NCBI GenBank assembly: GCA_910584595.1
Contig: CAJUBQ010000013.1
Span: forward strand, 1 to 64,000
DNA length: 64,000 nucleotides
Direction of reading: 5' to 3'
Source: an uncultured Eubacterium sp.
GTDB taxonomy: Bacteria; Bacillota; Clostridia; Lachnospirales; Lachnospiraceae
Part shown: positions 20,359-30,602 of the stretch, in pieces
Position numbering within the stretch: position 1 is the first letter of the stretch
How the letters are laid out: each line of letters opens with the position of its first letter
Notes under the pieces: model-generated
Told to the model about the DNA's origin: nothing
Seen by the model: the letters and a program-made list of their open reading frames with translations, nothing else
Database searches by the model: none
Made by a program: the position numbers and the translations under genes

Positions 20359-20419
20359 AAATTCCTTTCCGCGATCTGTACTCCAAACTTTGCTATTATT
20401 TAAAAATATGAGGTGTTTT

Positions 20420-20686
20420 ATGAAACAGCTGAAACGTATACTTGCTATCATTGGAATTGTATTATTAGTTGCCATGTATTTCATCACACTTCTTTGTGCT
20501 ATTTTTGATACCGGAAACGATATGTTTATGTTCAAAGCCTCTGTGACGTGCACCATACTTGTACCTGTCTTACTCTGGGGTTATACGGTTATTTACCGGC
20601 TTGCAAAAGGCAAAAACGAGAAAGAACTGCAGGAAACACTTCGTAAAATGGAAGACGAAAATCACAAAAAAAATAATCTGAAATAA
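20420..20686 (+). CDS. Small two-helix membrane protein
   Basis: An 88-residue protein with two predicted transmembrane helices (residues about 7-28 and 41-60) and a charged C-terminal tail (KEKNEKEL-like, ending KKNNLK). The ATG follows GAGGTG with seven bases between. It lies 61 bp after the ABC ATPase gene and before a terminator, so it may be cotranscribed with the transporter. Family not recognised. Confidence 0.65.
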   Translation: MKQLKRILAIIGIVLLVAMYFITLLCAIFDTGNDMFMFKASVTCTILVPVLLWGYTVIYRLAKGKNEKELQETLRKMEDENHKKNNLK

Positions 20687-20696
20687 AAATGTTATA

Positions 20697-20733
20697 AAAC
20701 AACCGCCAAAATTAAATCTGGCGGTTGTTTTTA
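20697..20733. terminator. Bidirectional terminator
   Basis: AAACAACCGCCA/TGGCGGTTGTTT, 12-bp perfect stem with U-run, between the small membrane-protein gene and the convergent DUF4340 gene. Confidence 0.88.
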
Positions 20734-20772
20734 TTTGTTTCATTCGCAAAAACTCAGGCACTTAAATTTGCA

Positions 20773-21339
20773 CTATGATTTATCATCCGTATCCGTTTGC
20801 GTTTTCTCCTGTTCAAAATCTTCTGCCGTCTTATCAAACGCAGTATATACAGATTCCTCTACAAGATAAATGCTGCTGTTCTCACTTGTCTTCACATAAT
20901 ACTGTCCAAGCATTTCATTTTTCATTCCAAAAATCAGAGAAGAAGTCCCATTTTGAGTTGTAACCGTTACTGTGCGCGATGGATTAGAAAATCCATAGTC
21001 CTCTCCTTCCTGTGCTTCTACTTTTGTTTCCGATGTAATAGAACCTGCTTTTTGTAAAAAATCTGTAAAAGCATCCTGATCCAGTATGATATCACTGTCA
21101 GCGGCCTTCCATTTTTCTCCGTCTTTTTCAAAAGTATATTTCGTTCCATCCAAATCATAGCTGATGGCTGTCACACTGTCCGATGGAAAAGAAGTCAATG
21201 GCATCACCGCTTCTGCTTCCTGTTTGTTTTTTTCTTTTTCCTGTCTTGCCTGATAAGAACGAATTCCCATATATGCGCCTGCCATTATCAGTATAAACAA
21301 AAGAAGCGTCAAAAACTGAACGACCTGTTTTTTTTGCAT
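20773..21339 (-). CDS. DUF4340 domain protein
   Basis: A 188-residue, single-pass membrane-anchored protein (helix at residues 7-27), followed by a DUF4340 region (KYTFEKDGEKWKAADSDIIL; GFSNPSRTVTVTTQNGTSSL). Members are typically encoded with GldA/GldFG-like ABC exporters, as here, and are thought to face outward and assist the complex. GAGGGAGGG precedes the ATG. It is the third gene of the operon after the ATPase and the fused permease. Confidence 0.85.
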   Translation of the reverse strand: MQKKQVVQFLTLLLFILIMAGAYMGIRSYQARQEKEKNKQEAEAVMPLTSFPSDSVTAISYDLDGTKYTFEKDGEKWKAADSDIILDQDAFTDFLQKAGSITSETKVEAQEGEDYGFSNPSRTVTVTTQNGTSSLIFGMKNEMLGQYYVKTSENSSIYLVEESVYTAFDKTAEDFEQEKTQTDTDDKS

Positions 21340-21357
21340 AAATAAACTTCCCTCCCT

Positions 21358-23472
21358 CTATGCTTTTCTTCTGCGCATCCAGATTGCTATCCCAACTGCT
21401 GCTAATAAAATTGGAACCGCAATCACGCTGCAAAATCCAATAATAATCATCGTGCCCTGAGAAATCACAATGGATTCCAATGTATACGGTTTTACAGGAA
21501 TCACAATCAAATTAGAAGTATCCGTCTCTGCAGCCAGATTCCGGACAGATGATGCAAATAAAGCTGAATTGTTGCCGGATACTTGCCGATCTGCGTCATC
21601 TGCAAACATCATCGTAGATGTATATACCATAAGCTGTGCCTGAGATTTGGAGTCTGCAACAGATATACCGATGGTAAACGGCCCCTGGACATCTCCTTTT
21701 TCTTTTTCGAAACTGGTCATATTCTGTACATCTTCTTTCAAAAACGCTTGTTTTGATGTTGTAAGCAGCTCTGTATAAGACACCGTTTCATCTTCCTGTT
21801 CCTGCACCTGCGTTAATCCTTGCGCGTATGGAACAAAGACATATTCATTGGATACTTCAGAAGTAACGGTATCATAAGAAATATCCGGCAGCAAATACAT
21901 TGGATTTTGATAATAGTTACCGTCATTTGTCTCTATCACCATACCATTGTTCAACTCAAGTCCATAAGCTTTTAAAATACTTTGAAACTGCTCCATTGTC
22001 TCTGTCGTATACTGCGTTGTAATAAATACTTTACCGCCATCTGCCAGATAATTTAATACTTTTTGGGCATCATCTTCAGAAAAATCAGATGCCGGCCCAA
22101 GAATCAATAGCAATTGACAGTCTTTTGGAATCTCATCGGCTTCCAGTAAATTTAAATCCTTTAATCCAAGATTCATTTTTTCAATAGATTCTTTAAAACG
22201 GCCGCTTACAGAGCTTTCTCCATGACCGGTGAGCGCATAGACAGTCTGCATGTCTTCATTTGTCACATATTGAATCGCACTGGTAAGCTGCCCTTCCGCA
22301 TCATATCCGGTAGTTTGAGATGTATACGTCTGATAATCCACCTCTGTCTCATAAACATCACTGTAATCAATCACTTTTGACCGTTCGCTGCATACTGCAA
22401 TCACACTGTTTCCCGAAATTCGCTCCTGTGTGTATTTCTGGTAAAAATTCGGAGACACAGCCGGATCCACATAAGTTACTTTTATATTATCAGATAATTC
22501 CTCATATTTTTGAAGTGTAGCCGCTAACTGTTCATCTTTGGACGTTTCAGAAGCAATCACATAAAGCTCTACCTTCTGATCCAAGGCTGCGAGAATTTTT
22601 TTTGTATCCTCCGTAATGGAATACAGTTTAGATTCCGTACAATCAATATTCGTAAGCGTTGTTGGCAATGTCCCTGCAATCAGATTCATGATTACAACCG
22701 CCGCCACCGCTGCAGCACAAAATCCGATATTAAAAATGCCCATCCCAATCTTTTTCCTGCTGGCAGACCAGCGACGTTTCTGAATCGACTGAGTTGTCAA
22801 AAATAAGAACAGAATTATCATGCTGATATAATAAACAACCGCAGTCAGATCCAGCTGGCCGTTTGTTAACCGATCCAGACCTGCCGTCAGATTATAACAG
22901 CCCAATATGCGTGTAACAAAGTTCCCGCCGGACGAGATCGTTTGCGTAATTCCATCCATCATATATCCAAGGAACAAAAACACAAATGACAAAACTGCTG
23001 AGATCACCTGACTCTCTGTCAGAGACGATACAAATGTGCCAATTGCAATACAGGTTAGTCCATACAGCCAAAATCCTAAAATCGCTACATAACTTTCCAT
23101 ATACGGAATCGTGCCAAAACGGCCAAGCAGCAGCGGTGACAGGCTGATACACACCATTGCAGCAGAAAATACTGCTGCCAACGCCAAATATTTTCCAAGT
23201 ACAACTTTACCAACGCTCACAGGCGCCGTCAGAATCAACTGATCTGTTTTTGCATGACGCTCTTCTGCTAAAATACGCATTGTAAGAACCGGAACCGTTA
23301 CTAAAAATATAAACGCGATTGCATTTAGTGAATACGATATGTATGGATAGCCATAGGAAAGGCTATAAACATAATAATACAAAAAATAAAATGCTAATGT
23401 AACAGCCAGAAACAGCCATCCGATGACCGACTGAAAACATGCCTGAAATTCTCTTTTCCATATTGCTCTCAT
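21358..23472 (-). CDS. Fused ABC permease / GldG-like auxiliary protein
   Basis: A 704-residue protein. Residues 1-235 are a six-helix ABC-2/GldF-type permease (PVLTMRILAEERHAKTDQLI). A helix at about 245-265 is followed by the extracytoplasmic ABC_transp_aux domain of GldG type (IDCTESKLYSITEDTKKILA; LLLILGPASDFSEDDAQKVL). The C-terminus has a final helix and a basic RRRKA tail. Fusion of permease and auxiliary domain is common in Clostridia. Its ATG immediately follows the ATPase stop codon with AGGAGG inside the upstream gene. The substrate is unknown; gliding is not implied. Confidence 0.88.
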   Translation of the reverse strand: MRAIWKREFQACFQSVIGWLFLAVTLAFYFLYYYVYSLSYGYPYISYSLNAIAFIFLVTVPVLTMRILAEERHAKTDQLILTAPVSVGKVVLGKYLALAAVFSAAMVCISLSPLLLGRFGTIPYMESYVAILGFWLYGLTCIAIGTFVSSLTESQVISAVLSFVFLFLGYMMDGITQTISSGGNFVTRILGCYNLTAGLDRLTNGQLDLTAVVYYISMIILFLFLTTQSIQKRRWSASRKKIGMGIFNIGFCAAAVAAVVIMNLIAGTLPTTLTNIDCTESKLYSITEDTKKILAALDQKVELYVIASETSKDEQLAATLQKYEELSDNIKVTYVDPAVSPNFYQKYTQERISGNSVIAVCSERSKVIDYSDVYETEVDYQTYTSQTTGYDAEGQLTSAIQYVTNEDMQTVYALTGHGESSVSGRFKESIEKMNLGLKDLNLLEADEIPKDCQLLLILGPASDFSEDDAQKVLNYLADGGKVFITTQYTTETMEQFQSILKAYGLELNNGMVIETNDGNYYQNPMYLLPDISYDTVTSEVSNEYVFVPYAQGLTQVQEQEDETVSYTELLTTSKQAFLKEDVQNMTSFEKEKGDVQGPFTIGISVADSKSQAQLMVYTSTMMFADDADRQVSGNNSALFASSVRNLAAETDTSNLIVIPVKPYTLESIVISQGTMIIIGFCSVIAVPILLAAVGIAIWMRRRKA

Positions 23473-24555
23473 CTAGATATCCTCCTGCTCTTTCTGCATA
23501 TGCTCTTGCACTTCCTGTCTGCCGTCCTGATTTTCTTCCACGACAGGCTGATCTTTTTGTATGCTGTCCGGATCTTTCGGTATATCCTCTTGTTCTTTTT
23601 GCATATGTTCCTGCTGGCTCCTGCTCTGATCTGTCAGTTCCAAAAATACCTGTTCCAGAGACTTTCCGGCAGCGGTCATCTCCAAAATCGGAATGCCCGC
23701 TTTTGCAAATGCAAAAAACACTTGTTCTCTTATATCTGCGCCTTTATCTGCACGCAGCACAGCACGCAGATAACCTTCTTCCCTGTCTTTTGTAACGGAT
23801 ACGGACGCAATGCCATCTGCCCGCGGTATGATCTGCATCACGGCATCCTTTTCTCCTTTTATCAGTAAGCGAATCTCCTGCTCTCCTGACATTTTTTCAA
23901 TAAGATTTTGTGTTGTATCACTGGCTGCCAGACGGCCTTTTGAAATAATAAAAATATGTTCACATACTTCCCTTACTTCCGATAAAATATGAGAGCTTAA
24001 AATAACTGTATGTTTCTTTCCGAGACTGCGGATCAGACTGCGAATTTCTATCATCTGCTGTGGATCCAGACCAACGGTTGGTTCATCCAGAATAATTACC
24101 TCTGGATAACCTAAAACCGCCTGCGCAAATCCTACTCTTTGGCGATAGCCTTTAGACAGATTGCGTATCAGACGGTTTTCCATATCCGTAATCTTTGTAA
24201 GCTCCATCGCTTCATCGATATACCGGCGTTTTTTCTCTTTTGGTATCTTTTTTAAATTTGCTGCAAATTTCAAGTATTCTGCTACTGTCATATCCATATA
24301 TAACGGCGGCTGTTCCGGCAGATAGCCTACGCACTTTCTGGCCTGTTCCGGCTGTTTAAAAATATCAAACCCATTGATCTTTACCGTACCCTCGGTAGCC
24401 GCTATGTACCCGGTAATCATATTCATCGTCGTAGACTTGCCGGCTCCGTTCGGCCCAAGAAACCCGTAGATCTTTCCGGATTCAATATGCAACGTCAAAT
24501 CATCTACGGCCGTCTGATCCCCATACTTTTTTGACAAATGGCTGATTTCTATCAC
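23473..24555 (-). CDS. ABC exporter ATPase, GldA-like
   Basis: A 360-residue ATPase. The chosen start is GTG at 24555, since GGGAGG lies six bases before it and the protein then begins IEISHLSKKYGDQTAVDDLT as in the family; 28 further upstream codons lack homology. Walker A is FLGPNGAGKSTTMN, the signature LSKGYRQRVG, Walker B VIILDEPTVGLDPQQM, the switch H in ILSSHILSE. After the usual DUF4162 region (about 215-300) there is a hydrophilic tail with QEHMQKEQEDI present twice, the second copy ending the protein. It energises the GldF/G-like permease encoded next. Confidence 0.9.
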   Translation of the reverse strand: MIEISHLSKKYGDQTAVDDLTLHIESGKIYGFLGPNGAGKSTTMNMITGYIAATEGTVKINGFDIFKQPEQARKCVGYLPEQPPLYMDMTVAEYLKFAANLKKIPKEKKRRYIDEAMELTKITDMENRLIRNLSKGYRQRVGFAQAVLGYPEVIILDEPTVGLDPQQMIEIRSLIRSLGKKHTVILSSHILSEVREVCEHIFIISKGRLAASDTTQNLIEKMSGEQEIRLLIKGEKDAVMQIIPRADGIASVSVTKDREEGYLRAVLRADKGADIREQVFFAFAKAGIPILEMTAAGKSLEQVFLELTDQSRSQQEHMQKEQEDIPKDPDSIQKDQPVVEENQDGRQEVQEHMQKEQEDI

Positions 24556-24682
24556 TATTTTCCTCCCAGTTCTTCCGAAATGCCTGTAAAACAGCATTCC
24601 CATTTTACAAAACAACTGTGTTTCTTTTATCTGTCTCACGACCTGCCATAAAATAAAAAACCTTCTGTAATGGCATATAAAA

Positions 24683-24818
24683 CGTAACAGTTCAGGCAGG
24701 TCTGCACATTTACTGTTGACCTTATAAAAATGTAGTGGTTTCCAGGTATCCGGCCCATCGCAAAGCGATTTCCAATGGCTGGATACGTAACAGTTCCATG
24801 GTTTTCTGAACTGCTACT
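24683..24818. repeat. Palindromic (MITE-like) element, 136 bp
   Basis: Ends CGTAACAGTTCAG (24683-24695) and CTGAACTGCTACT (24806-24818) are imperfect inverted repeats. The centre is a hairpin from GTATCC (24746) to GGATAC (24786). It fills the intergenic space upstream of the ABC ATPase gene. No transposase gene is inside. Confidence 0.6.
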
Positions 24819-24917
24819 ATAAAACAGACACAGTCGTTTTATCTTGTAATATAGTAAAAAATAAATGTGTTTTATCCGCGTTCTGTCTGTGATTTTTTTG
24901 TGAATCCGCAATATCAA

Positions 24918-24955
24918 AAAATCCTCAGCACAGTATCTGCTGCACTGAGGATTTC
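24918..24955 (-). terminator. Terminator of the HAD gene
   Basis: On the minus strand AAATCCTCAG pairs with CTGAGGATTT around a GC-paired loop, followed by TTTT, just beyond the HAD stop codon. Confidence 0.85.
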
Positions 24956-24998
24956 AACTTTTTTCTTCTCGAAATAATATTGATACATATCTGATTGT

Positions 24999-25604
24999 CT
25001 ATTGTACGCCAAGCACATGAAGTTCTTCCTTCACCTGTGCAATATTATGAAACTGAATCGTACTCCATCCGAGCTCTTTCGGATAAACAAGATTCGCCGC
25101 ATTATCATCGATAAACACACATTCTTTTGGCTGCAGCGTGTATTTATCCATGATTACGTGGTAAATCTCCTTTTCAGGCTTAATATGCCCTGTCTCGAAG
25201 GAAAACACAGCTCCATCTGCCAGAGACAGAAAACTAAGCCCATCTTCTTTCGTAAGCTCATACGTCCTTCTGGCATAATTTGACAAAATATAAACGTCAT
25301 AACCGCTTTCTTTCAATGACTTCATCCAAGATTCTGCATATGGATACTGCTGAATCATTCCGGACATATGATCCCAAAAAAGCTGAATCTGCTGCCTGTA
25401 ATCCGGCGCATTGGCTATGAAACCTCTCAATATCTCTTCATCCTGTTTGGCGCTGCGGTCATATTCATTCCAATCCTGCGTACGTACAGTAGCATCTGCT
25501 ACCGCTTCAAAAGCTTCTCCTGTAATGCCCAACTGTTTGAACAGGTCTTCCCAGCAGAAATCAACGAGTACCATTCCCACATCTAAAATTATATTTTTTA
25601 TCAT
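24999..25604 (-). CDS. HAD-superfamily phosphatase (HAD-IA, YihX-like)
   Basis: A 201-residue haloacid-dehalogenase-type hydrolase. Motif I is NIILDVGMVLVDF: the nucleophile Asp is present and the usual second Asp is Gly, a variant seen in YihX-like proteins (general-acid role supplied differently). Motif II is YILSNY, motif III the KPEKEIY lysine, motif IV CVFIDDNAAN. Such enzymes dephosphorylate small sugar phosphates or nucleotides; the substrate is not readable. The ATG at 25604 follows TTGAGG; an in-frame TTG six bases upstream is less well placed. It lies 14 bp after purA in the same direction. Confidence 0.88.
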   Translation of the reverse strand: MIKNIILDVGMVLVDFCWEDLFKQLGITGEAFEAVADATVRTQDWNEYDRSAKQDEEILRGFIANAPDYRQQIQLFWDHMSGMIQQYPYAESWMKSLKESGYDVYILSNYARRTYELTKEDGLSFLSLADGAVFSFETGHIKPEKEIYHVIMDKYTLQPKECVFIDDNAANLVYPKELGWSTIQFHNIAQVKEELHVLGVQ

Positions 25605-25618
25605 CTGCAATCCTCAAT

Positions 25619-26914
25619 CTATCTGTATCGGCCAGTCTGTTGACGTTTGATAATATCTGTCCTGGACGGCCCATTTGAAATCATTGTAATCGGATAATCA
25701 ATCTGAGATTCTATAAATTCTATATATTTGCGGCAGTTTTCCGGCAGTTCTTCATATTTTTTAATGCCTGTGATATCACATTTCCATCCCGGCAGCTTTT
25801 CATATACCGGTTTTGCCTTCTGAAGCTTTGCCGTAGTCGGAAAATCCGTCGTTATTTCGCCTTCGATGTCATAACCGACACATACAGGAATCTCATCCAG
25901 ATATCCAAGCACGTCTAATACGGTAAACGCTACATCTGTTGTACCCTGCAAACGGCATCCATATTTGCTTGCCACACAGTCAAACCATCCGACTCTGCGC
26001 GGACGTCCGGTTGTTGCGCCATATTCACCGCCATCTCCTCCGCGGTTTCTTAATTCATCCGCTTCGTCTCCAAAAATCTCACTGACAAATGCTCCGGCTC
26101 CTACCTGACTGGAATAAGCTTTGCACACTGTAATGACCTGCTGAATCTCATATGGCGGTATTCCGGCGCCTATTGCTCCATAGCCTGCTAAGGTAGGGGA
26201 TGAGGTGACCATTGGATAAATACCATGATCCGGATCTCTTAACGTACCAAGCTGGCCTTCCAACAGGACAGTTTTCCCTTCTTTTAATGCCTGATGCAAA
26301 TAAGCAGAAACATCTGTAACATACGGCTCCACCATCTGTCTGTATTCCTGTAATTCTGCCATAAGATCATCGGCTTTTAGCAGCGGCTTATGATAAAGAT
26401 GCTCTAACTGCACATTTTTAATCTCGCAGACACGTGCTGCCTTTTCTAAAAGCAGAGCTTCATCAAACAGTTCACTTACCTGAAAGCCAATCTTTGCGTA
26501 TTTATCCGAAAAAAACGGTGCAATGCCGGACTTGGTAGAACCGAATGACTTGCTGCCAAGCCGCTCCTCTTCATATTGATCGAACAGTACATGGTAAGAC
26601 ATTACGATCTGCGCCCGATCTGAAACAAGAATTTTAGGCTGTGGAACTCCCTGTTTTACAATGGAGCCGACTTCCTGAAATAATTTACGGATGTCTAATG
26701 CCACTCCATTTCCTATGACACTTGTTGTATGACCATAAAATACGCCGGACGGAAGCGTGTGCAGTGAAAATTTTCCATAATGGTTTTTAATCGTATGCCC
26801 TGCATTTGCTCCTCCCTGAAAACGGACAATAATATCAGCATGTTCTGCCAGCATATCCGTTATCTTACCTTTCCCTTCGTCTCCCCAGTTCGCACCTACT
26901 ACTGCTTTTACCAT
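25619..26914 (-). CDS. purA: Adenylosuccinate synthetase
   Basis: A 431-residue enzyme that makes adenylosuccinate from IMP, aspartate and GTP, the first committed step to AMP. The N-terminal P-loop GANWGDEGKGK contains the catalytic Asp; FQGGANAGHTI holds the catalytic His; the GDGGEYGATTGRPRRVGWFD segment includes the IMP/GTP-binding loop. Length is normal. ATG at 26914 is preferred (AGGAGG nine bases before); a TTG directly upstream is the alternative. The leader carries a terminator-like hairpin. Confidence 0.95.
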   Translation of the reverse strand: MVKAVVGANWGDEGKGKITDMLAEHADIIVRFQGGANAGHTIKNHYGKFSLHTLPSGVFYGHTTSVIGNGVALDIRKLFQEVGSIVKQGVPQPKILVSDRAQIVMSYHVLFDQYEEERLGSKSFGSTKSGIAPFFSDKYAKIGFQVSELFDEALLLEKAARVCEIKNVQLEHLYHKPLLKADDLMAELQEYRQMVEPYVTDVSAYLHQALKEGKTVLLEGQLGTLRDPDHGIYPMVTSSPTLAGYGAIGAGIPPYEIQQVITVCKAYSSQVGAGAFVSEIFGDEADELRNRGGDGGEYGATTGRPRRVGWFDCVASKYGCRLQGTTDVAFTVLDVLGYLDEIPVCVGYDIEGEITTDFPTTAKLQKAKPVYEKLPGWKCDITGIKKYEELPENCRKYIEFIESQIDYPITMISNGPSRTDIIKRQQTGRYR

Positions 26915-26948
26915 CAATACTTACCTCCTGTGAATCCGTTTTTTTCAC

Positions 26949-26976
26949 AAAAAAGACAGGTTGTAAAAACCTGCCT
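26949..26976 (-). promoter_or_regulatory. Terminator-like hairpin in the purA leader
   Basis: On the minus strand GGCAGGTT-TTTAC-AACCTGTC is followed by TTTTTT, 35-60 bp before the purA ATG and roughly 90 nt after the predicted start site. It is a candidate attenuator. No known purine riboswitch motif is recognised in the leader. Confidence 0.6.
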
Positions 26977-27068
26977 GATCTGTTTTTGATCTGTTTGTTA
27001 CAATTTCGCCATAGGCAGACATTTCCTGCTGACCGGCATATTGTAATATTTTCCGTTTTTACTTTCTG

Positions 27069-27097
27069 ATTATACACGACTCCGCTTCAGAAGTAAA
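27069..27097 (-). promoter_or_regulatory. purA promoter
   Basis: Minus strand TTTACT (27097-27092), 17-bp spacer, TATAAT (27074-27069), starting 4 bp past the degV stop codon. It gives a purA leader of about 150 nt. Confidence 0.65.
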
Positions 27098-27100
27098 GCT

Positions 27101-27967
27101 TTATTCTGCAAACTTATGAGAACATGCGACCGCTAACGCCCCTGGTCCGATATGACAGGATACGCTTAAAGACAACGGATTGATGATACACTGCTGGTCT
27201 TGAAACACTTCCCTGACTTCTTTTTCAAACTGCAGCGCGGCGTCTTTGTCATACGTATAAGCGATATCGATATACAAATTGCTGCCGCTCTCATCTCCAA
27301 ACCGGTTTTTACAATCGCTAAGCATTGCTTCGATCATAATGCTTTTTGCCTGCTTGACGGTTCTTGCCTTTGCAAATGCATCCAGCTTTTCTCCCTGAAT
27401 CTGCAGCACCGGTTTAATTCGAAGCAAAGTTCCAAGAGCTGCAGCTGTCGGCGTAATCCGCCCGCCTTTTTTCAGATATTTTAATGTATCTACCATAATG
27501 TAAATACTGGATTCAAATTTTTCACGCTCTAACAGCTCTTTGATCTCCAGCGCATCTTTTCCTTTTTCTGCAAGTGCGAGCGCGTCCATGACAGAACGCC
27601 TTTGTGTCACAGAAATGCGCTGGTTATTTACAACCTGCACGCGTCCCTGATAAGACTGTGACAACATAAATGCCGTTTCGCACGAACTGCTAAGCCCTGA
27701 TGACATTGGTATGTGCACAATCTCATCATAATCTTTTAACAGCTTGTCCCACAAATCCGTTACATCGCCAACTGCGGGCATAGAAGTCGAAATATCACCG
27801 CCTTCTGCCAACTTTTCATAGAACTGCTCTTGTGTCAGATTCACATCTTCATAAAAAGTATTTCCCTGAATATAAAAAGGCATCGCTATGACTGTAATTC
27901 CCAGCTCTTTTGCCTCTGCCTGTGTAATTCCGCTGTTTGAATCAGTTACAACAGCTATTCTGCCCAT
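27101..27967 (-). CDS. DegV family fatty-acid-binding protein
   Basis: A 288-residue DegV protein. It starts with the family signature IAVVTDSNSGI, followed by STSMPAVGD and IPMSSGLSSSCETA, which line the lipid pocket, and YLKKGGRITPTAAALG. DegV/FakB-type proteins bind a fatty acid and present it to a fatty-acid kinase (FakA), which is not in the window. The ATG at 27967 follows GGAGG by eight bases; the longer frame has no ribosome site. Confidence 0.92.
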   Translation of the reverse strand: MGRIAVVTDSNSGITQAEAKELGITVIAMPFYIQGNTFYEDVNLTQEQFYEKLAEGGDISTSMPAVGDVTDLWDKLLKDYDEIVHIPMSSGLSSSCETAFMLSQSYQGRVQVVNNQRISVTQRRSVMDALALAEKGKDALEIKELLEREKFESSIYIMVDTLKYLKKGGRITPTAAALGTLLRIKPVLQIQGEKLDAFAKARTVKQAKSIMIEAMLSDCKNRFGDESGSNLYIDIAYTYDKDAALQFEKEVREVFQDQQCIINPLSLSVSCHIGPGALAVACSHKFAE

Positions 27968-28071
27968 TTTTATAACCTCCACTTCTAAAAATTATAAACA
28001 TTCCAGAAACTTTTGTTCCTATTAGTCTGCCCTGCAATGCATTGTATCACACCTGAAAAATACTTACAAGC

Positions 28072-28110
28072 AAAAGCCGTCTGAAATCACCCGGATTTCA
28101 AACGGCTTTT
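28072..28110 (-). terminator. groEL terminator
   Basis: AAAAGCCGT and ACGGCTTTT form the base of an extended stem that also includes GAAAT/ATTTC pairs, with a U-run on the minus strand. It lies 37 bp beyond the groEL stop. Confidence 0.85.
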
Positions 28111-28146
28111 ATAATTTTTATTTATCGTATTTTTATATCGTATTTC

Positions 28147-29793
<1,647 letters not shown>

Positions 29794-29805
29794 CTATATT
29801 ATCAT

Positions 29806-29945
29806 TCACTATTGAAAAATCTTCTTTTTGAAATTCTTCTTTTTAAAAACTCGACTTTATTAAAAACTCTTCTTTATTGAAAACTTCTTTATTGAAAAAT
29901 CTTCTTTTAGGAAGCTCTTCTTACTGGAAGCTCTTCTTTCATAAA
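29806..29945. repeat. Degenerate tandem repeats between groES and groEL
   Basis: About eight or nine drifting copies of a 14-18 bp unit, roughly TTGAAAAWTCTTCTTT on the plus strand (mRNA sense: purine-rich AAGAAGA units). Similar units occur in the groES leader at about 30286-30345. No coding frame or CRISPR-like regularity is seen. Confidence 0.7.
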
Positions 29946-29975
29946 ACTCACTAATCAGATTTGTTCATGGTTTCT

Positions 29976-30260
29976 TTATTCAACAACTGCAAGAATATCA
30001 TTCTGGCGGACAATGATATATTCTGTTCCGTCAATCTTTACTTCTGTTCCTGCATATTTAGAATAAATAACTTTCTGTCCTTCTTTTACCTGCATTGTAA
30101 TCTCTTTCCCATCTACGACGCCGCCCGGCCCAACAGCGATTACCTCAGCTTCTTGCGGCTTTTCCTGTGAGGCGCTTGTTAAAATAATGCCTGATGCTGT
30201 TGTTTCCTCTGCTTCACACTGTTTTAATACGACTCTGTCTGATAATGGTACTAATTTCAT
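29976..30260 (-). CDS. groES: Co-chaperonin GroES (Hsp10)
   Basis: A 94-residue lid protein of the GroEL chamber. It begins KLVPLSDRVVLKQCEAEETT, with the mobile-loop region ASGIILTSASQEKPQEAEV and the VIYSKYAGTEVKIDGTEYII C-terminal half. AAAGGAGG precedes the ATG. First gene of the heat-shock operon, about 120 bp downstream of the CIRCE operator. Confidence 0.97.
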   Translation of the reverse strand: MKLVPLSDRVVLKQCEAEETTASGIILTSASQEKPQEAEVIAVGPGGVVDGKEITMQVKEGQKVIYSKYAGTEVKIDGTEYIIVRQNDILAVVE

Positions 30261-30382
30261 GAATATTTCCTCCTTTTTTCATCACTCTTTTTTGAAAACT
30301 CTTCTTTTTGAATTTTTGAAAACTTTTCTTTTTCATTCAAATCCTATGTTTTCCATTCAAACCCTGTGATCTGTTTCTGTTA

Positions 30383-30409
30383 TTAGCACTCGCTTGTTTT
30401 GAGTGCTAA
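30383..30409. promoter_or_regulatory. CIRCE operator (HrcA binding site)
   Basis: A perfect TTAGCACTC-N9-GAGTGCTAA, the consensus HrcA operator, just downstream of the predicted groES transcription start. HrcA repression relieved by heat or GroEL titration is the established mechanism for such sites. Confidence 0.97.
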
Positions 30410-30421
30410 CTGATAGTTCAT

Positions 30422-30450
30422 ATCATATGTTTTTATCTTTCGTTTCGCAA
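30422..30450 (-). promoter_or_regulatory. groESL promoter
   Basis: Minus strand TTGCGA (30450-30445), 17-bp spacer, TATGAT (30427-30422). The start site would lie near 30415, right before CIRCE. Confidence 0.7.
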
Positions 30451-30602
30451 GTATAACATTTTCTGATTATTATTATATTTTTTAGTTTTATCTCTTATTA
30501 TCTCTTATTATCTCTCTTTTTCTCACTTTTTACAATTAATTCTAAAAAAATTATGAATTCTATAAAAAACTATTTTATAAAAAAGAAACTCTGAAACATG
30601 GT

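Noticed and set aside
24636..24917. 93-codon minus-strand frame upstream of the ABC ATPase
   Set aside because: Most of it lies in a palindromic element; no ribosome site or family similarity.
29806..29945. CRISPR-like array between groES and groEL
   Set aside because: Units are short, drift in sequence and spacing, and have no unique spacers.
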